Positions 12,922-25,741 are shown, counted from the first letter of the stretch. The stretch: 64,000 nucleotides of DNA from Gentiana macrophylla (GCA_026214975.1 CM047805.1:107751845-107815844), one strand, 5' to 3'. Notes: generated by a model not told the origin, from the letters alone. Program-made: numbers and translations.

Positions 12922-14540
12922 ATGACCGTAAGTGGTAAGGCCCCACTCACTCCTTATAAGCCTGACATAAACACTTACGAAAGGCGCTTAAGAGTAGAGA
13001 AAACGTGGTCATACTAGTCGGAAATCTGACGAATCATCTTCAAACAAAATACGAGAATGGTCAAATCGGTGATGAAACACACGAACAAGAAGTGGAACAT
13101 GCTCTAGGGCATGGACAAAACCTGATTAACCTTAATAATCAAAATAATAATAATAATAGAAATAATCGAATCGAAACTGAATAATAATCGTAACAACCCA
13201 TGAAACCCAAGGCCTATCTCGTGACCAAACTATAAGAAGAAATCGGACTAATAATCCCATACTTTTACCTAATGAAGGAGCGAATAATTTGAGATTAAAT
13301 CTCATCTTTTGGTTTAATTGACGCAAGAGCCCAATTCTAGGAGAAGATGATGAAGATCCGCATCATCATCTCTATCTTTTGAAGAAGCGTGCAATACACC
13401 CAAAAGTCAAGGTGCTCACAAAGGAATTAACAAGGATGACTATGTTTCCTTTTTCTCTAAAAGGACGAGCCGAGATTGGTTTATGTCTCTTCCACATCAT
13501 TCACTTACAAGTTGGGAGGAGATTCAAACTGAATTTACGAAACAATACTTCACTCTGGACGGAATTTGGAATTAAAAGTCGAGGTTGCTAATTTTAGACA
13601 AGGATCTGAAGAAACGCTTGGGAATGCGTGGGAAAGATTTAAAAAATTGTTAAGAGCGTGTCCCGACCATGGTTATTCCTTAGACATGCAAATTCAACTT
13701 TTCATAAGTAAATTAAGAAAAGATTCACGTCTTTGATGTAGACCATGCATGTGGTGGTTCTTTAATGATGAGTGAGGCTCAATTAGTTTACGATGCCATC
13801 GAAAAGATTTCCAAAAATAACAGAATGTGGGAAACCGGTTCTAGCACCAGAAAAGTAGCTTTTGCAGGAGAATGTACGTCTAATACGGAAGTTCTAGCAC
13901 ATTTAGAAAATTTGAGTAGGAAATTTGATGGATTACAACAGAATAAGAACCAAAGTTCGTAAAATAGTGCACCAACCGAATACTCAAATCGGGATAAAAT
14001 ACCACTAGGGATTGAAGAACCGACATGATACTCAAGAGAGGAGGTGAGTTTTCTTCAAAGACATAGAAATTTAAACAATGCTTACTCAAACTCGTTCAAT
14101 GCTATTAGAAGAGATCACCCTACTTATCGATGGTCCAAAACCCTAGCAAGCAAGGACAACCACCGTATCCAGTTTCATATAGGAACTTGAATAATAATCA
14201 AGTTTATCAAGAAAACACATCTAATCGAAATTTACAATCATTACCAAGATCCTATCCTCAACATACCACTCAAAGTATACCAAGAACTCAAAGTTCTACT
14301 CAACTGCGAGAAGAAGTTGAAAAATGGGAAAAACTAATGGAAAATATGATGGGTGTAGTATCTACTCAAGCTAAAAATATAGAAACGATGGTGACTTCTA
14401 TTGGTACATCACTAAGGATATGAGTTCAATGAAAACATCTATGAGTGGACATGATACCGGGATGAGAACGATAGAAGCCTCATTAAGGAATATGGAAGAT
14501 CATTTGAGTAGGGAAGGTGAGCGTAATAACAGAGACCCCA
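12922..14540 (+). pseudogene. Athila gag, heavily degraded
   Basis: An ATG at 12922 opens MTVSGKAPLTPYKPD and stops after about 34 codons. Gag is then visible in pieces: TMFPFSLKGRA (about 13440, retrotransposon gag domain), the following WER/FKKLL region (13625-13660), a SLMMSEAQLVYDAIEKISK segment (13765-13840) that matches the end of the gag domain, and a Gln/Ser-rich tail (14130-14423). No intact zinc knuckle was found. Frameshifts and stops are too many to count reliably. Confidence 0.7.
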
Positions 14541-15242
14541 GGAGGATTACCAAGTAACACTTTGAAAGGGAACCCAAGAGAGGTAAATGTTGTAGTTACA
14601 CAAGTAGGAAGCTCAATGGAAGTAATGGAGTTGAAAACTTTGGGAATAATGAAGTAGAAGATGACTTAGATGGTAAGAATGATAAAACTAAAGATGAACT
14701 TGAATTTACACATGAGGAAGAAGAAATTATAGACAATTTCTTGAAAAGAAATAAAAGTTCGGAACTTGAAAGTGAAAGGGAAAATTGGGTAAAAATCCCT
14801 AAGATTCTGAAAGATTCCATGGATAAAGATTTAAGGACTTTATTTAAGGAACATGTTAGAATGGAAAATAATGAAAACAAGGATGAAAACAGGAAGAAAT
14901 GAAGGGATCTGAAGTAGAGATTGATTCAGGGGAACAATTTAAAAGAAAGAATTCAAGAACTCAAACATGGCGATGAGTAATACTCAAAGGTTTAAGGAAA
15001 AGGAAAAGAGAAACGACAAAGGAGCCAAGGGTCATAGATCTAGAATCTTTACCTTACCTCCTAAAGATCAAATCAAAAGGCAAAAAGCGATAAGAAGTAT
15101 GCTCGTTTCCTTGACACTTTTAGTCATATTCAAGTTAATATCCTGTTATCGAAGCCGTGATTAATATACACGCCTATGGAAAATTTACAAAAGAAATTCA
15201 TCAAACAAGAAAAATTAGAGGAATATGAGAACATATGCCTAA

Positions 15243-15617
15243 ATGAAGAATGTTCATGATTCTGCAAAGATAAAGTTACCACCTAAACTAAAAGATCCTG
15301 GTAGTTTTACCATTCCGTGTGAGAAATTGGAGGATTTACTGTTTAAGAAGGTCTTATGTGATCTAGGAGCGAGTATAAATCTCATGTCTTATGAGGATTA
15401 TAGAAAGTTAGGCATAGGAAAGCTTACTAAGATCGAAATGACTCTGCAAATGGCGGATAGATCGATTAAGTACCCTAAAGGAATTATAAAGGACATATTG
15501 GTTAAAGTAGACAAATTCTATTTTCCAAAGAGACTTTGTAGTTATGGAAATGGAAGACGGTTATTCAAAGCACCTCTTATTCTAGGTCGTCCATTTCTAG
15601 CTACAGAAGAACTTTAA
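15243..15617 (+). pseudogene. Athila retroviral-like aspartic protease
   Basis: A 124-residue open stretch with the Athila protease signature: KLPPKLKDPGSFTIPC, then CDLGASINLMS with the active-site Asp at 15360, a flap-like region, and APLILGRPFLA at the end (15570-15605). The enzyme would cut the Gag-Pol polyprotein. The stretch is continuous but ends in a stop just after the C-terminal motif. 14600-15200 between gag and protease is a Lys/Glu-rich remnant. Confidence 0.8.
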
Positions 15618-15961
15618 TCGATGTTCGAAAGGAGAATTAATCTTAAGAGTCAATGAAGACGAAGTTACTTTCAATATTTTCAAAGCTATGAATCATGCAT
15701 CATCGAGAATCATGTTCTTTTATAGAAGATATTCATTACGTCTATGATAATCGATTTACCAACTTTTGAAGATGATTAGAAGAATGCTTAACTCTGTCTA
15801 TCTATAAAGAAGATGAGGAAGACATTGAAATGAAAGAGATAATTCTTTCTTTAGATACAAAGTTTTACCTTTAAACCACCATGGCATAAGTACTTGGAAT
15901 TAAAACTAGAAGGACCAGAGTTCTTAAATCGTCAATAGAAGATCCGCCAAAGAACACGGAA

Positions 15962-17101
15962 TTGAAATCATTACCTTTAAATCAAAAATATGCTTTTCTT
16001 GAAATCGATAATCTATTACCGATTATTATTTCATCAACTTTAATCGAGCAACAAGAAGATCAATTACTTAGAATGTTGAAAAAGCATAAGAAAGCTTTTG
16101 GATGGACGATTCTTGATATTCGAGGTATTAGCCACGAGATTTGCGTTCATAAGATAATTCGAAGGAAGATGCTAAGCCTTGTATTCAACATAGCGCCGCC
16201 TCAACCCAAATTTGCGCTTAATTGTTAAGAAAGAGGTCATTAAGCTATTAGAGATGGGAATAATTTTTCCCATATCGGATAGTGAATGGGTAAGTCCAAC
16301 TCAAGTGGTACCAAAGAAAGGAGGTTTCACGATGAAAGAAAATGATAGGAATGAATGGATTCCAACAAGAGAAATTACAGTTGTTATCGAATGTGCATTG
16401 ATTTTAGGAAACTAAATGATCATACTAAGAAAGATCATCATCCACTTCCATTCATAGTTCAAATGTTGGAGCGGTTAAGTGGTCATAAATATTCTTGTTT
16501 CTTAGATGGTTATTCGAGGTTATTTACATTTTCATTGCAAAGCAGGAGATAGGGAGAAGACTACTTTCACTTGTCCTTATGGAACTTTTGCGTATAAAAG
16601 AATGCCGTTTGGTTTATGTAATGCTCCAGCTACGTTTCAAAGATGCATGATGGCTATATTTTCCGATATGGTTGAGAAATTCTTGGAAATTTTATGGACG
16701 ACTTTAGTGTTTACGGAGATTCTTTTGGTAAATGTTTATCGCACTTAGAAAGAGTGTTGCAACGCTGCGAGGATACCAATTTAATTTTAAACTGGGAAAA
16801 ATGTCATTTAATGGTATCAGAAGGAATTGTTCTAAGCCATCGAATCTCTGAAATAGGAATTGAAGTTGATAAAGCTAAGGTTGAAGTAATTGAAAAATTA
16901 CCACCACCAGTTAATCTAAGGACTCTAAGAGGATTTCTTGGACATGCAGGATTTTATAGGAGATTTATTGCAGATTTTTCAAAGATAGCAAAGCCTCTAA
17001 GTCATTTGCTTGAAAAGGAAGTACCTTTTAACTTCGATAGTAAATGTGAGGAAGCTTTTCAGACATTAAAAACAAGATTAACTCATCGCACTGAGTGCTA
17101 A
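15962..17101 (+). pseudogene. Athila reverse transcriptase
   Basis: Motifs in order: KKEVIKLLEMGIIFPISDSE and [13 protein letters not shown] (16212-16325), MCIDFRKLND (16385), FLDGYS (about 16500, where other copies have FLDVYSGY), [18 protein letters not shown] and [16 protein letters not shown] (16560-16660), the catalytic MDD at 16694-16702, ILNWEKCH and GFLGHAGFYRRFI. The frame changes at about 16220, 16390, 16510 and 16690. The catalytic Asp pair is kept. Confidence 0.88.
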
Positions 17102-17538
17102 TAGCACCGATTGGAATTTACCGTTTGAGATTATGTGTGATGCCAATGATTTAGTTTGTAGGAGCAGTTTTAGGACAAAGATATAACAAAATTCTCAAAG
17201 CTATTTACTATGCATCTCATACGTTAAATGCAGCTCAACTGAACTATACAACTACAGAAAAAGAACTGTTGGCTGTAATTTTTGCCTTAGATAAGTTTAG
17301 ATCGTATATTGTTGGTTCTAAGGTAATAATTTATACAGACCATTCAGCTTTGAAGTATTTACTGAGTAAGAAAGATGCGAAACCACGTCTTCTTAGATGG
17401 ATTCTCTTACTTCAGGAGTTTGATATTGAAATTAAAGATAAAAAGGGAAGTGAGAATGTAGTAGCAGATCATCTAAGTAGAATGGAAAATGATGGAGAAA
17501 AGGGAATAGAAATTAAAGATTCATTTCCTGATGAACAA
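17102..17538 (+). pseudogene. Athila RNase H, end adjacent to nested insertion
   Basis: After a frame change the RNase H domain runs from about 17110: LELMCDAN-like start, [20 protein letters not shown] (17205), [31 protein letters not shown], and the C-terminal [13 protein letters not shown]. It would degrade the RNA strand of the hybrid. The polyprotein continues across the 17539-23178 insertion; AACAA at 17534-17538 and 23179-23183 is the duplicated target. Confidence 0.85.
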
Positions 17539-19194
17539 TGATCGGCCTTTTCTAAGTGTCCAATCTCACCGGCAGTGTACCGGGTCAACTGTAGCCTAGA
17601 ATTGGTGAGTCAAGGTCGTATCCCACAGGGGAATCAGTCGAGTACCAAAGTCGGTCTCGTCCCTAGTTTAGGTCAACACATATATTGAGCGTGGTGATTT
17701 GTCGATCACCGGTTCTACAAACTAAAATATACACAAAACAAAGATTTTAAACTATATAAAAAAAGATAGCCGAGCTATGATCCAATCAACTACTCTCTAA
17801 CCCTAACTCGTTTCCGGAAGTGTTTGATAAACTCTAATGTTCTCGGCATCGTTGAAGGGTGTCGTCTCTCCTATTTCGAAACTAAGCGCCAATTTCAACA
17901 ACCTAGTTTCCTATGTCGAATTCAACAGTCCGCTGACCGGATTTAACTGACCCGACACGGTCTACGCTCTATGAGACGCTCGTTAACAACGATATAAACC
18001 TCACACACGAAACCGAATCCCGAACAACTCGATCCGGTTTTACACGGTGATCCTAGAACCCTTTTCCCGTACTCTCTCGCAAAATACATTTATAAAGGCG
18101 ACACGTGTGACACGATTATTGAGTGATCGGTTCAACAAAAGTCATTAGGCATAAGTTCTAGAACAAAAACAACATCGAGAATCTAACAATCATAACATCA
18201 AAACACTTCAATCAACGAGCTAAGGATTCGATTTCGAAGGCTATCACATATCTCGACTATTGGAAAAACTAGCTACTCATCATAACAAGAAAAACAACAA
18301 GAACACAACATCAAATCAACCTTTAAGCTAAAAAGCATCAAGATCTAAAGTGGAAATCAAAAGAAAGAAATCAAAATTACCGGAAATCGGACGAAGAACA
18401 CGATGGCGAAAATGAAATCCAAACTGAAATTGCAATAGCTAGCAGTACGATCTTCGAGTTACAACTAATTAAAGCTAATCTAAACTAACTATATACAAAT
18501 CTAAGTTTTATCTAAGAAAAAGGAAGAAAAGCTGCAGAAAAACGATCTAAGAAGAAGGGGTTTCATCTCGATCAAAAGGGCTGTATTTATGGTGTTTTAT
18601 GCGAATCTGGACCACAGGCGGGCGCTTTGTGGTGGCGGGCGCCCGCCCGTCGATTTTTTCCTTAACAAATTCTATCAAGATCGGCCTGTCTCGACACACC
18701 TTCAGTAAATCAGTCATAAATTTGCGTGTAGACCTCCGAATCGAGTGATTCAAGTTGCGTTGGAAAGCTGATTCAATTGTCTACAACTTTAATGAAGATG
18801 TCCAGCCCATAAAATGCCTCTAAGGTGGATCAAAATGCAGATCAGTGGAAAGTATGGTTGTAGTACCACCACGTTTTGATCCGTTTGAACGTTTAAGCTT
18901 CGGGCACACGTTCCAATCCTCGTAACTCGCATTCCGGCCTTCTCGAACACCTAATACCTGTACTTAATCACAACAAATACCACACGTAATCCCTACAGGA
19001 CACTAGGGTGACCGAGAGTATAGTAAATTACACCGAAAAAGACCGAGAATCCCGGACTTTACGTCCTAGGTCCCGAAATGATAACCAAGGTGTAAATACA
19101 TCAAAATACAACCAAATGTCTCCGGAAACACATAAAACGAGGTATAAACGGGGTATAATCACATAGTAAATGATAGTCAATTTGACTCCCATCA
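17539..19194 (-). repeat. LTR of the non-coding element (3' LTR on the minus strand)
   Basis: In plus orientation it starts TGATCGGCC and ends TCCCATCA. It shows near identity to 21515-23178, with differences mostly at CAG/CTG sites. On the minus strand a GC-rich dyad region (18617-18652) lies upstream of the TATA-like ATAAATACAG (18581-18590). Confidence 0.93.
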
Positions 19195-21434
19195 ACTACC
19201 CCCTACTTAGCGTTTGCTCGCCCTCGAGCAAAAATGAGCGATTCAAAAATAAAGATTGAGTCAACATTGCTATCATACATCAAGTCTTTAAGAATTGAAA
19301 TGGTAAAACACAAGTAATCGATATAAATCCATAAAACTCAGAGCTCTACCTTGTATCGAGAAAAAAATGTGTGTGTGTGTGTGTATAAAGCTTATTCGAC
19401 ATTTATCACCAACGACCGGTTTAGATTATAGACGTATAATGTACCGAGGTTACACCATAGGCTTATACTTCATAAACATCTCCACTAATCGAGGTCAATC
19501 AAAGTCTAGTAGGGTCAGGCAGGACTTGAAGGGTTATAACGTTAGGCTAGGGTTGGGGCTAACGAAAGGGATATTTACGATAAAATAGAAAGTAGAAAGT
19601 GCAAGTGAGCTTAATCAAACATCAAACACTAAAACCGAAGCTCTTCCCTTCGTAGCAACGGAAGACTCAACTCCTCATAAGGATGCTCGTTCGAATAGTA
19701 CAAACCATCAAACGAATTTCAACCTATAATTCATCCAACCTTCCACCTCTCCACATCATTCCACAAGCTGGAGACATACGTCGTATCCAAGTCTAGTTCA
19801 TACCTAAGCTCGTCAACCAGGAACAAACCACTTCAAAACACAACAACATCTCCTTCTCCGTACTAGATTAGAAGAAGTTCCCATCGCTAACATCACAACT
19901 ACAAAACACAAGGCCATTTATGGCAATTTCTGAACTCATATTTATATATACATGTACAACCTTTTTTTCTTTTTTTTTTTTCATTTTTTTTTTCTTTTTT
20001 CAACACCACAAAAACGATCAAAGGCCGAAACGCCACATAATTCCACCTCCTCCGGGATATACTCATTTTTACCGACACCACTCGAAAGATACGCCACTCC
20101 ACCACCCCACACCATATCAAAAAATGTGAAAACAATAAGCTCAATCTTGCAAGGTGGTCAAGAAACGTGAACCGTAATAAAAGCTAAGGGCATTGGTAAT
20201 TATGAGTTAGTAGCACAAAAGGTTAGTTCGGGTGGCGGTCTAACCACCCTACAAAGGCTTAGAGGGGGAACTGTGGATTAACATTAAGGATGGCATTTGG
20301 CTCTGATCGGGTCAAAAGAAATGCCAAAACCGTCATCCCGTACCTAACCAAGACCGACCTTTCTATTTCGCCTCGAAGTTACTAATATAAGTTCTAGGTA
20401 ACCGGGTCATTAATAGCTACCATAATCGTTCACTAGTCAAGGTGATTCATGAAGTCGAAGCTAACGTGATAGAACTATTCCATTCTCAATACAAGATCCC
20501 AACTCAAATGAAATGCATTTGTACAATCACTAGATTTTTAATCAAATCAATACTATAGGCTCAATGCATCATCAACAATGTCAAAGCCATCAAAATTTCT
20601 AAAAACCGACTCATTTACACCAAAGGGATAGCAATCTCTAAGTATAACTCGTTCGACATGAAAACGAAACATTGAAGCTAAACCAACCACCCCCTACTTT
20701 GAAACCAAACACGAATGATAAGGGTAGAAAACTTAGCTTACAACCGGAAAAAGCGCGAGTACGATCACGTGGCATCCGTAAAAAGTCCTCCCAGGGTACC
20801 TGTGCTAATATCAACAGAAACAACAACATCCAAGAATACACATGTATGGAGATATCGAAATGAAACTTGACGGATCACCACGCTTATCAAAACCAAAAAC
20901 ACCAAAAAGTAGCCCCCCCCAAAACACACTTCTTCGGGTTATATTACATCAAAACTTACCCAAAGTATCAAAATACAAACTAAAGAAACACAGTGAAACA
21001 CGAGGGGAGAGAAAAGCAATAAAAGTACATTCTGAGTTCATAGTCCTCAGCTCGACTTTCTACCCCCAACTAGGTCAAGGATAGCTGTACCAGAGGAGAG
21101 CAAACCTTTGCATCTCCCTACCAAAATCGTAGGAATTGAGCACCCCCTGAAAATGAAATATGAGAAATACGGGGCTCAATCCCCACCACCACGATTTGTT
21201 CGATGAGTCCATTGCACGGAACAACGAACTCACTTTCCCCGAAGGATCCATTAACTGCAAACCAAGGAAACAACACGAACACAATCACGGTATCAAGTCA
21301 CTACCACTACCGGAGTAGATGGTGTGAAACATCAACAACAACAAAATAAAACAAACTATACATAAAAAAAAAACAAATAAGAAAAACGACCTAATCCTAA
21401 GAACTCAACTAACTTACAAGATATCAACCGGATT
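19195..21434 (-). other. Interior of the non-coding LTR element
   Basis: No frame here resembles gag, protease, RT or integrase; the longest frames (about 80 residues) are low-complexity. Features seen are the PPT CTAAGTAGGGGGTAGT on the minus strand, a perfect 8-bp stem-loop at 19213-19232, a short (TG)n at 19366-19383 and a T-rich tract at 19961-20000. The sequence around 20290-20340 can fold into an imperfect hairpin (GGATGGCATTTGGC against GCCAAAACCGTCATCC). Confidence 0.7.
19213..19232 (-). other. Pre-PPT stem-loop
   Basis: TTTGCTCG, four loop bases, CGAGCAAA: a perfect 8-bp stem a few bases upstream of the PPT on the minus strand. The same structure recurs at 30229-30248 and 58692-58712. 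Confidence 0.7.
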
Positions 21435-21518
21435 CCCCGGCAACGGCGCCAGAAAACTTGATCCCCGGCAACGGCGCCAGAAAACTTGATCCCCGGCAAC
21501 GGCGCCAGAAAACTTGAT
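21435..21518 (-). repeat. Triplicated primer-binding-site unit (3 x 28 bp)
   Basis: Three exact tandem copies of a 28-bp unit (21435-21462, 21463-21490, 21491-21518). On the minus strand each holds an ATCAAGTTTTC spacer and the TGGCGCCGTTGCCGGGG primer site. The last four bases of the outermost unit are the first four of the LTR, so the repeat unit joins the LTR end and the PBS. Confidence 0.9.
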
Positions 21519-23178
21519 CGGCCTTTTCTAAGTGTCCAATCTCACCGGCAGTGTACCGGGTCAACTGTAGCCTAGAATTGGTGAGTCAAGGTCGTATCCC
21601 ACAGGGAATCTGGTCGAGTACCAAAGTCGGTCTCGTCCCTAGTTTAGGTCAACACATATATTGAACGTGGTGATTTGTCAGATCACCGGTTCTACAAACT
21701 AAAATATACACAAAACAAAGATTTTAAACTATATAAAAAAAGATAGCCGAGCTATGATCCAATCAACTACTCTCTAACCCTAACTCGTTTCCGGAAGTGT
21801 TTCGACAAACTCTAATGTTCTCGGCATCGTTGAAGGGTGTCGTCTCCTATTTCCGAAACTAAGCGCCAATTTCAACAACCTAGTTTCCTATGTCGAATTC
21901 AACAAATCCCGGCCGGATTTAAGCGGACCCAACACGGTCTACGCTACATGAGGCGCTCGTTAACAACGATATAAACCTCACACACGAAACCGAATCTGAA
22001 CAACTCGGTCGGTTTTTTTACGGTGATCCTAGAACCCTTTTCCCGTACCCTCTCTGCGCAAAATACATTTATAAAGACGACACGTGTGACACGATTATTG
22101 AGTGATCAGTTCAACAAAAGTCATTAGGCATAAGTTCTAGAACAAAAACAACATCGAGAATCTAACAATCATAACATCAAAACACTTCAATCAACGAGCT
22201 AAGGATTCGATTTCGAAGGCTATCACATATCTCGACTATTGGAAAAACTAGCTACTCATCATAACAAGAAAAACAACAAGAACACAACATCAAATCAACC
22301 TTTAAGCTAAAAAGCATCAAGATCTAAAGCTGGAAATCAAAAGAAAGAAATCGAAATTACCGGAAATCGGGACGAAGAACACCGTAAGCGAAAATGAAAT
22401 CCAAACTGAAATTGCAATAGCTAGCAGTACGATCTTCGAGTTACAACTAATTAAAGCTAATCTAAACTAACTATATACAAATCTAAGTTTTATCTAAGAA
22501 AAAGGAAGAAAAGCTGCAGAAAAACGATCTAAGAAGAAGGGGGTTTCATCTCGATCAAAAGGGGCTGTATTTATGGTGTTTTATGCAGATCTGGACCACA
22601 GGCGGGCGCCTGTGGTGACGGGCGCCCGCCCGTCAGATTTTTTCCTTAACAAATTCTATCAGCATCTGGCCTGTCTGACACACCTTCAGTAAATCAGTCA
22701 TAAATTTGCGTGTAGACCTCCGAATCGAGTGATTCAAGTTGCGTTGGAAAGCTGATTCAATTGTCTACAACTTTCATGAAGATGTCCAGCCCATAAAATG
22801 CCTCTAAGGTGGATCAAAATGCAGATCAGTGGAAAGTATGGTTGTAGTACCACCACGTTTTGATCCGTTTGAACGTTTAAGCTTCGGGCACACGTTCCAA
22901 TCCTCGTAACTCGCATTCCAGCCTTCTCGAACACCTAATACCTGTACTTAATCACAACAAATACCACACGTAATCCCTACAGGACACTAGGGTGACCGAG
23001 AGTATAGTAAATTACACCGAAAAAGACCGAGAATCCCGGACTTTACGTCCTAGGTCCCGAAATGATAACCAATGTGTAAATACATCAAAATACAACCAAA
23101 TGTCTCCGGAAACACATAAAACGAGGTATAAACGGGGTATAATCACATAGTAAATGATAGTCAATTTGACTCCCATCA
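21515..23178 (-). repeat. LTR of the non-coding element (5' LTR on the minus strand)
   Basis: Second LTR copy with the same TGATCGGCC and CCCATCA ends, followed by AACAA (23179-23183). The GC-rich dyads at 22601-22634 include CAGGCGGGCGCCTG and a GACGGGC/GCCCGTC stem; the TATA-like site is at about 22565-22574 on the minus strand. Confidence 0.93.
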
Positions 23179-23183
23179 AACAA

Positions 23184-24500
23184 CTTTTTAGAATAGATAC
23201 TCCTTCAACCATGCAGTTATTAAAGAATAGAATTCCTTCTAAGGAAATGTCACCCTGGTTTGGAGATATCATTAATTACTTAACTTTGTGATTATATTCC
23301 GTCTCATTGGACTTGGCGTGAGAAGAAGAAATTCTTGTATGACTTAAAATTTTATTCTTGGGAGGAACCGGACCTTTTCCGTAAATGTTCGGATGGGATA
23401 ATCGAAAGTGTGTGCCTGATAATGAAATTTTAAGTATTTTATCATTTTGTCATGATCGTGAGGCGGGAGGTCATCATGGAGGTTGGAAAACGCTTTTAAA
23501 GTTTTACAATGTGGTTTTTATTGGCCTCGCTATATATAGATGCTTATAAGTATGTCAAATCCACGTGAATCTTGTCAAAAATGGGAAATGTATCTAAAAA
23601 ACATGAAATGCCTATGCAACCTATTTTAGAATGTGAGTTATTTGATGTTTGGGGTATAGATTTCATGGGACCATTTCCTATATCTTTTGGAAAAAGATTT
23701 ATTCTAGTAATGGTAGATTATGTTTCGAAATGGGTAGAAGCTGAAGCTCTTCCCACTAATGATACCAAAGTTGTCATACAATTCCTTAAAAAGAATATAT
23801 TTACACGTTATGGCATTCCGAGGGCTATCATTAGTGATAGAGGTTCACACTTTTGTAATAGACCATTTACCAAGATAATTGAAAAATATGGTGTAACGCA
23901 TAAGTTAGGAACGCCTACATCATCCATAAACCCAAAGGTCGTGTAGGTGTCTAATAGAGATCAAAAGAATTGTAGAAAAGACAAAGGATTCAAATCGAAA
24001 AAAAAGCTGGCGATTAAACTAGACGATGCATTATGGGCATATAGAATGACTTTTAAAACACCAATTGGTTGTTCTCCTATAAGTTAGCTTTTGGTAAGTC
24101 TTGTCATCTCCTCAGGTTGAGTTAGAACACCGAGCCTTACGGCTATTAAATTTTTGAATTTCGATCCTAAGGTCACATCGGTGATCATAGATTGCTTCAA
24201 TTGATGAGAACTAGAAGAATTCCGTCTCGATTCTTATGAAAACGCTCGAATCTACAAGGAACATACGAAATCTTTTCACGATAAGAGAATCTATAGTCGT
24301 GAGTTCCATGTAGGTGATCGAGTGCTCTTGTACAATTCACGTTTAAAGTTATTTCCGGAAAGCTTAAATCAAGATGGGCGAGTCCATTTAAAGTAACGAG
24401 TTTACAAATCTGGGTCATTGAACTAAGCGATGGAAATACAACTTTTATAGCCAATGGCCATAGAGTAAAGTTATTTGTGGAAGGAAAAGGAACCGCATGA
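23184..24500 (+). pseudogene. Athila integrase, catalytic Glu replaced by a stop
   Basis: Integrase resumes after the insertion. Its zinc-binding N-terminus is degraded (23290-23570). The core is clear in 23572-23946: [17 protein letters not shown] (first Asp), [33 protein letters not shown] (second Asp). Then NPKVV is followed by TAG (23944-23946) and VSNR, exactly where the third catalytic residue (Glu in the GQVE-SN motif) is expected. The C-terminal part continues in other frames to about 24500, including a GNTTFIANGHRVKLF end. Confidence 0.85.
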
Positions 24501-25268
24501 AAGAAGAAATAATGCTACTAATCGATCCTCCGACAAAGTAAAAAGCGGAAATCAAGAAATCGAAAGCAGAGGAGTTAAACTCACCGAATACCAGTGCTAT
24601 CTATCTTTACTCTACTTTTATGTGTTTTATTTATGTTTAAAGTAGTTTCGTCTTTTACCGGATAGACGTAAAAGAACTGGATGTCTTTTTTAGATAGAAT
24701 AGGAATTTTTATGTTGCTTTTGAAATTAGGCTTGGATAAAGATGTCGCGTTTAAAATAGAAGCTTCAGTTTTTGAGAAAAACAAGCAATTGTTGAGAGAG
24801 ATCAGACTGAAAGAAATATGTAATGGAAAATCGAGAAGTTCGATAAAGAGAAGGGCAAAGTTTTTAAGAAGGTGTAGAAAATTGTGGAAAAAGTGAGCAT
24901 GAAGGAAATGTAGGAAAGCACAACCAAATCCCAGGATGAGTGTTTGAATGTTGTTAAGAAGGGAACGATTAGGTGGTTATCCGAAAATCCCGATGGAGAT
25001 CAAAGGGGAAATTCGAACGCCTCATTTCTAAAGGTTAGGTTGATAGAACGTTACATCAGAACTATGGAAGATTTAGAAGTATTGGAATTAGGACCCTCGT
25101 GAATTTTGTAATAATTATAAAATTTTTATATAACTTTTGAAAATTTTATAAATAGGATCTTTATGAAATTACTTAAAAGTTTTATAAAGTTTTTATAAGA
25201 AGTTTTTTTTATTTTTGTAGAAGTTTTATTAAGTTTTAAAATAAAATAAAAAAAAAAAAAAAAGTGGT
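24501..25268 (+). other. Spacer after integrase, with a Lys/Arg-rich frame
   Basis: The only open stretch is 24681-24896 (71 codons), rich in Lys and Arg (SSIKRRAKFLRRCRKLWKK). It resembles the basic tail that follows integrase in the other Athila element (54000-54073) but is not clearly a gene. 25100-25260 is AT-rich with poly(A). Confidence 0.4.
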
Positions 25269-25301
25269 CGGATCAATCCGACCTAACCCCGGATCGATCC
25301 G
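25269..25301 (+). promoter_or_regulatory. Palindrome pair upstream of the first env-like ORF
   Basis: CGGATCAATCCG (one mismatch) at 25269 and CGGATCGATCCG at 25290, again 21 bp apart. It lies 440 bp before the env-like ATG at 25742, in a leader with homopolymer A and pyrimidine tracts. Confidence 0.55.
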
Positions 25302-25741
25302 GAACCTGAAAAACCTAAAAAAAAAAAAAAGGGGACGGGGTCCCTTCTTCTTCTTCTTCTTTTATTTTTCTCAAACAGCCGCCCCTCCCCTCTTCCCCCC
25401 AACTCGATTTTTTTTTCTTCAATTCATCACACAACATCACCATTAAACTACCCCAACCCTTAAACTTCTCTAATTTGCCTCTACTCTCTTCAAATTTTCA
25501 TCTAAATTGAAGAATTTTTCAAGGAAGCTTCAACTTTTATTCAGTAAATTTCCATCTTTTCGGCCAAATTTCAACCTTTTTAAGCTTTGTAAGGTAACAT
25601 TGTAGTCACTTATTTTCTTAATTTCGTTTTTTTTTTTTATGCAATTTTTATTTTTCAACTGTTTTGTCACTCACATTTGTCTTTGTTGTTTTGTGTTGTT
25701 TTGTTGTTTTGTGTTGTTTGTTATTTTGTCATTATCGTAGA

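Larger units (their letters stand above)
17539..23178 (-). mobile_element. Non-coding LTR element (LARD-like), Athila-related, in the Athila pol gene
   Basis: Two LTRs of about 1.66 kb, a target duplication AACAA, a minus-strand PPT (about 19195-19208) and a minus-strand tRNA-Asp-type PBS. The 2.2-kb interior has no recognisable gag or pol in any frame. The PPT-proximal 45 bp on the minus strand match the same part of the surrounding Athila element (GCTCGAGGGCGA, then GCTAAGT, then a G-rich tract and TAGTTGATG). A large non-autonomous derivative mobilised by Athila proteins is the best fit. Confidence 0.85.

Noticed and set aside
19899..20144. Minus-strand 81-codon frame in the non-coding element as a possible gag remnant
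   Set aside because: Lys-rich end comes from a poly(T) tract and no gag motif is present.
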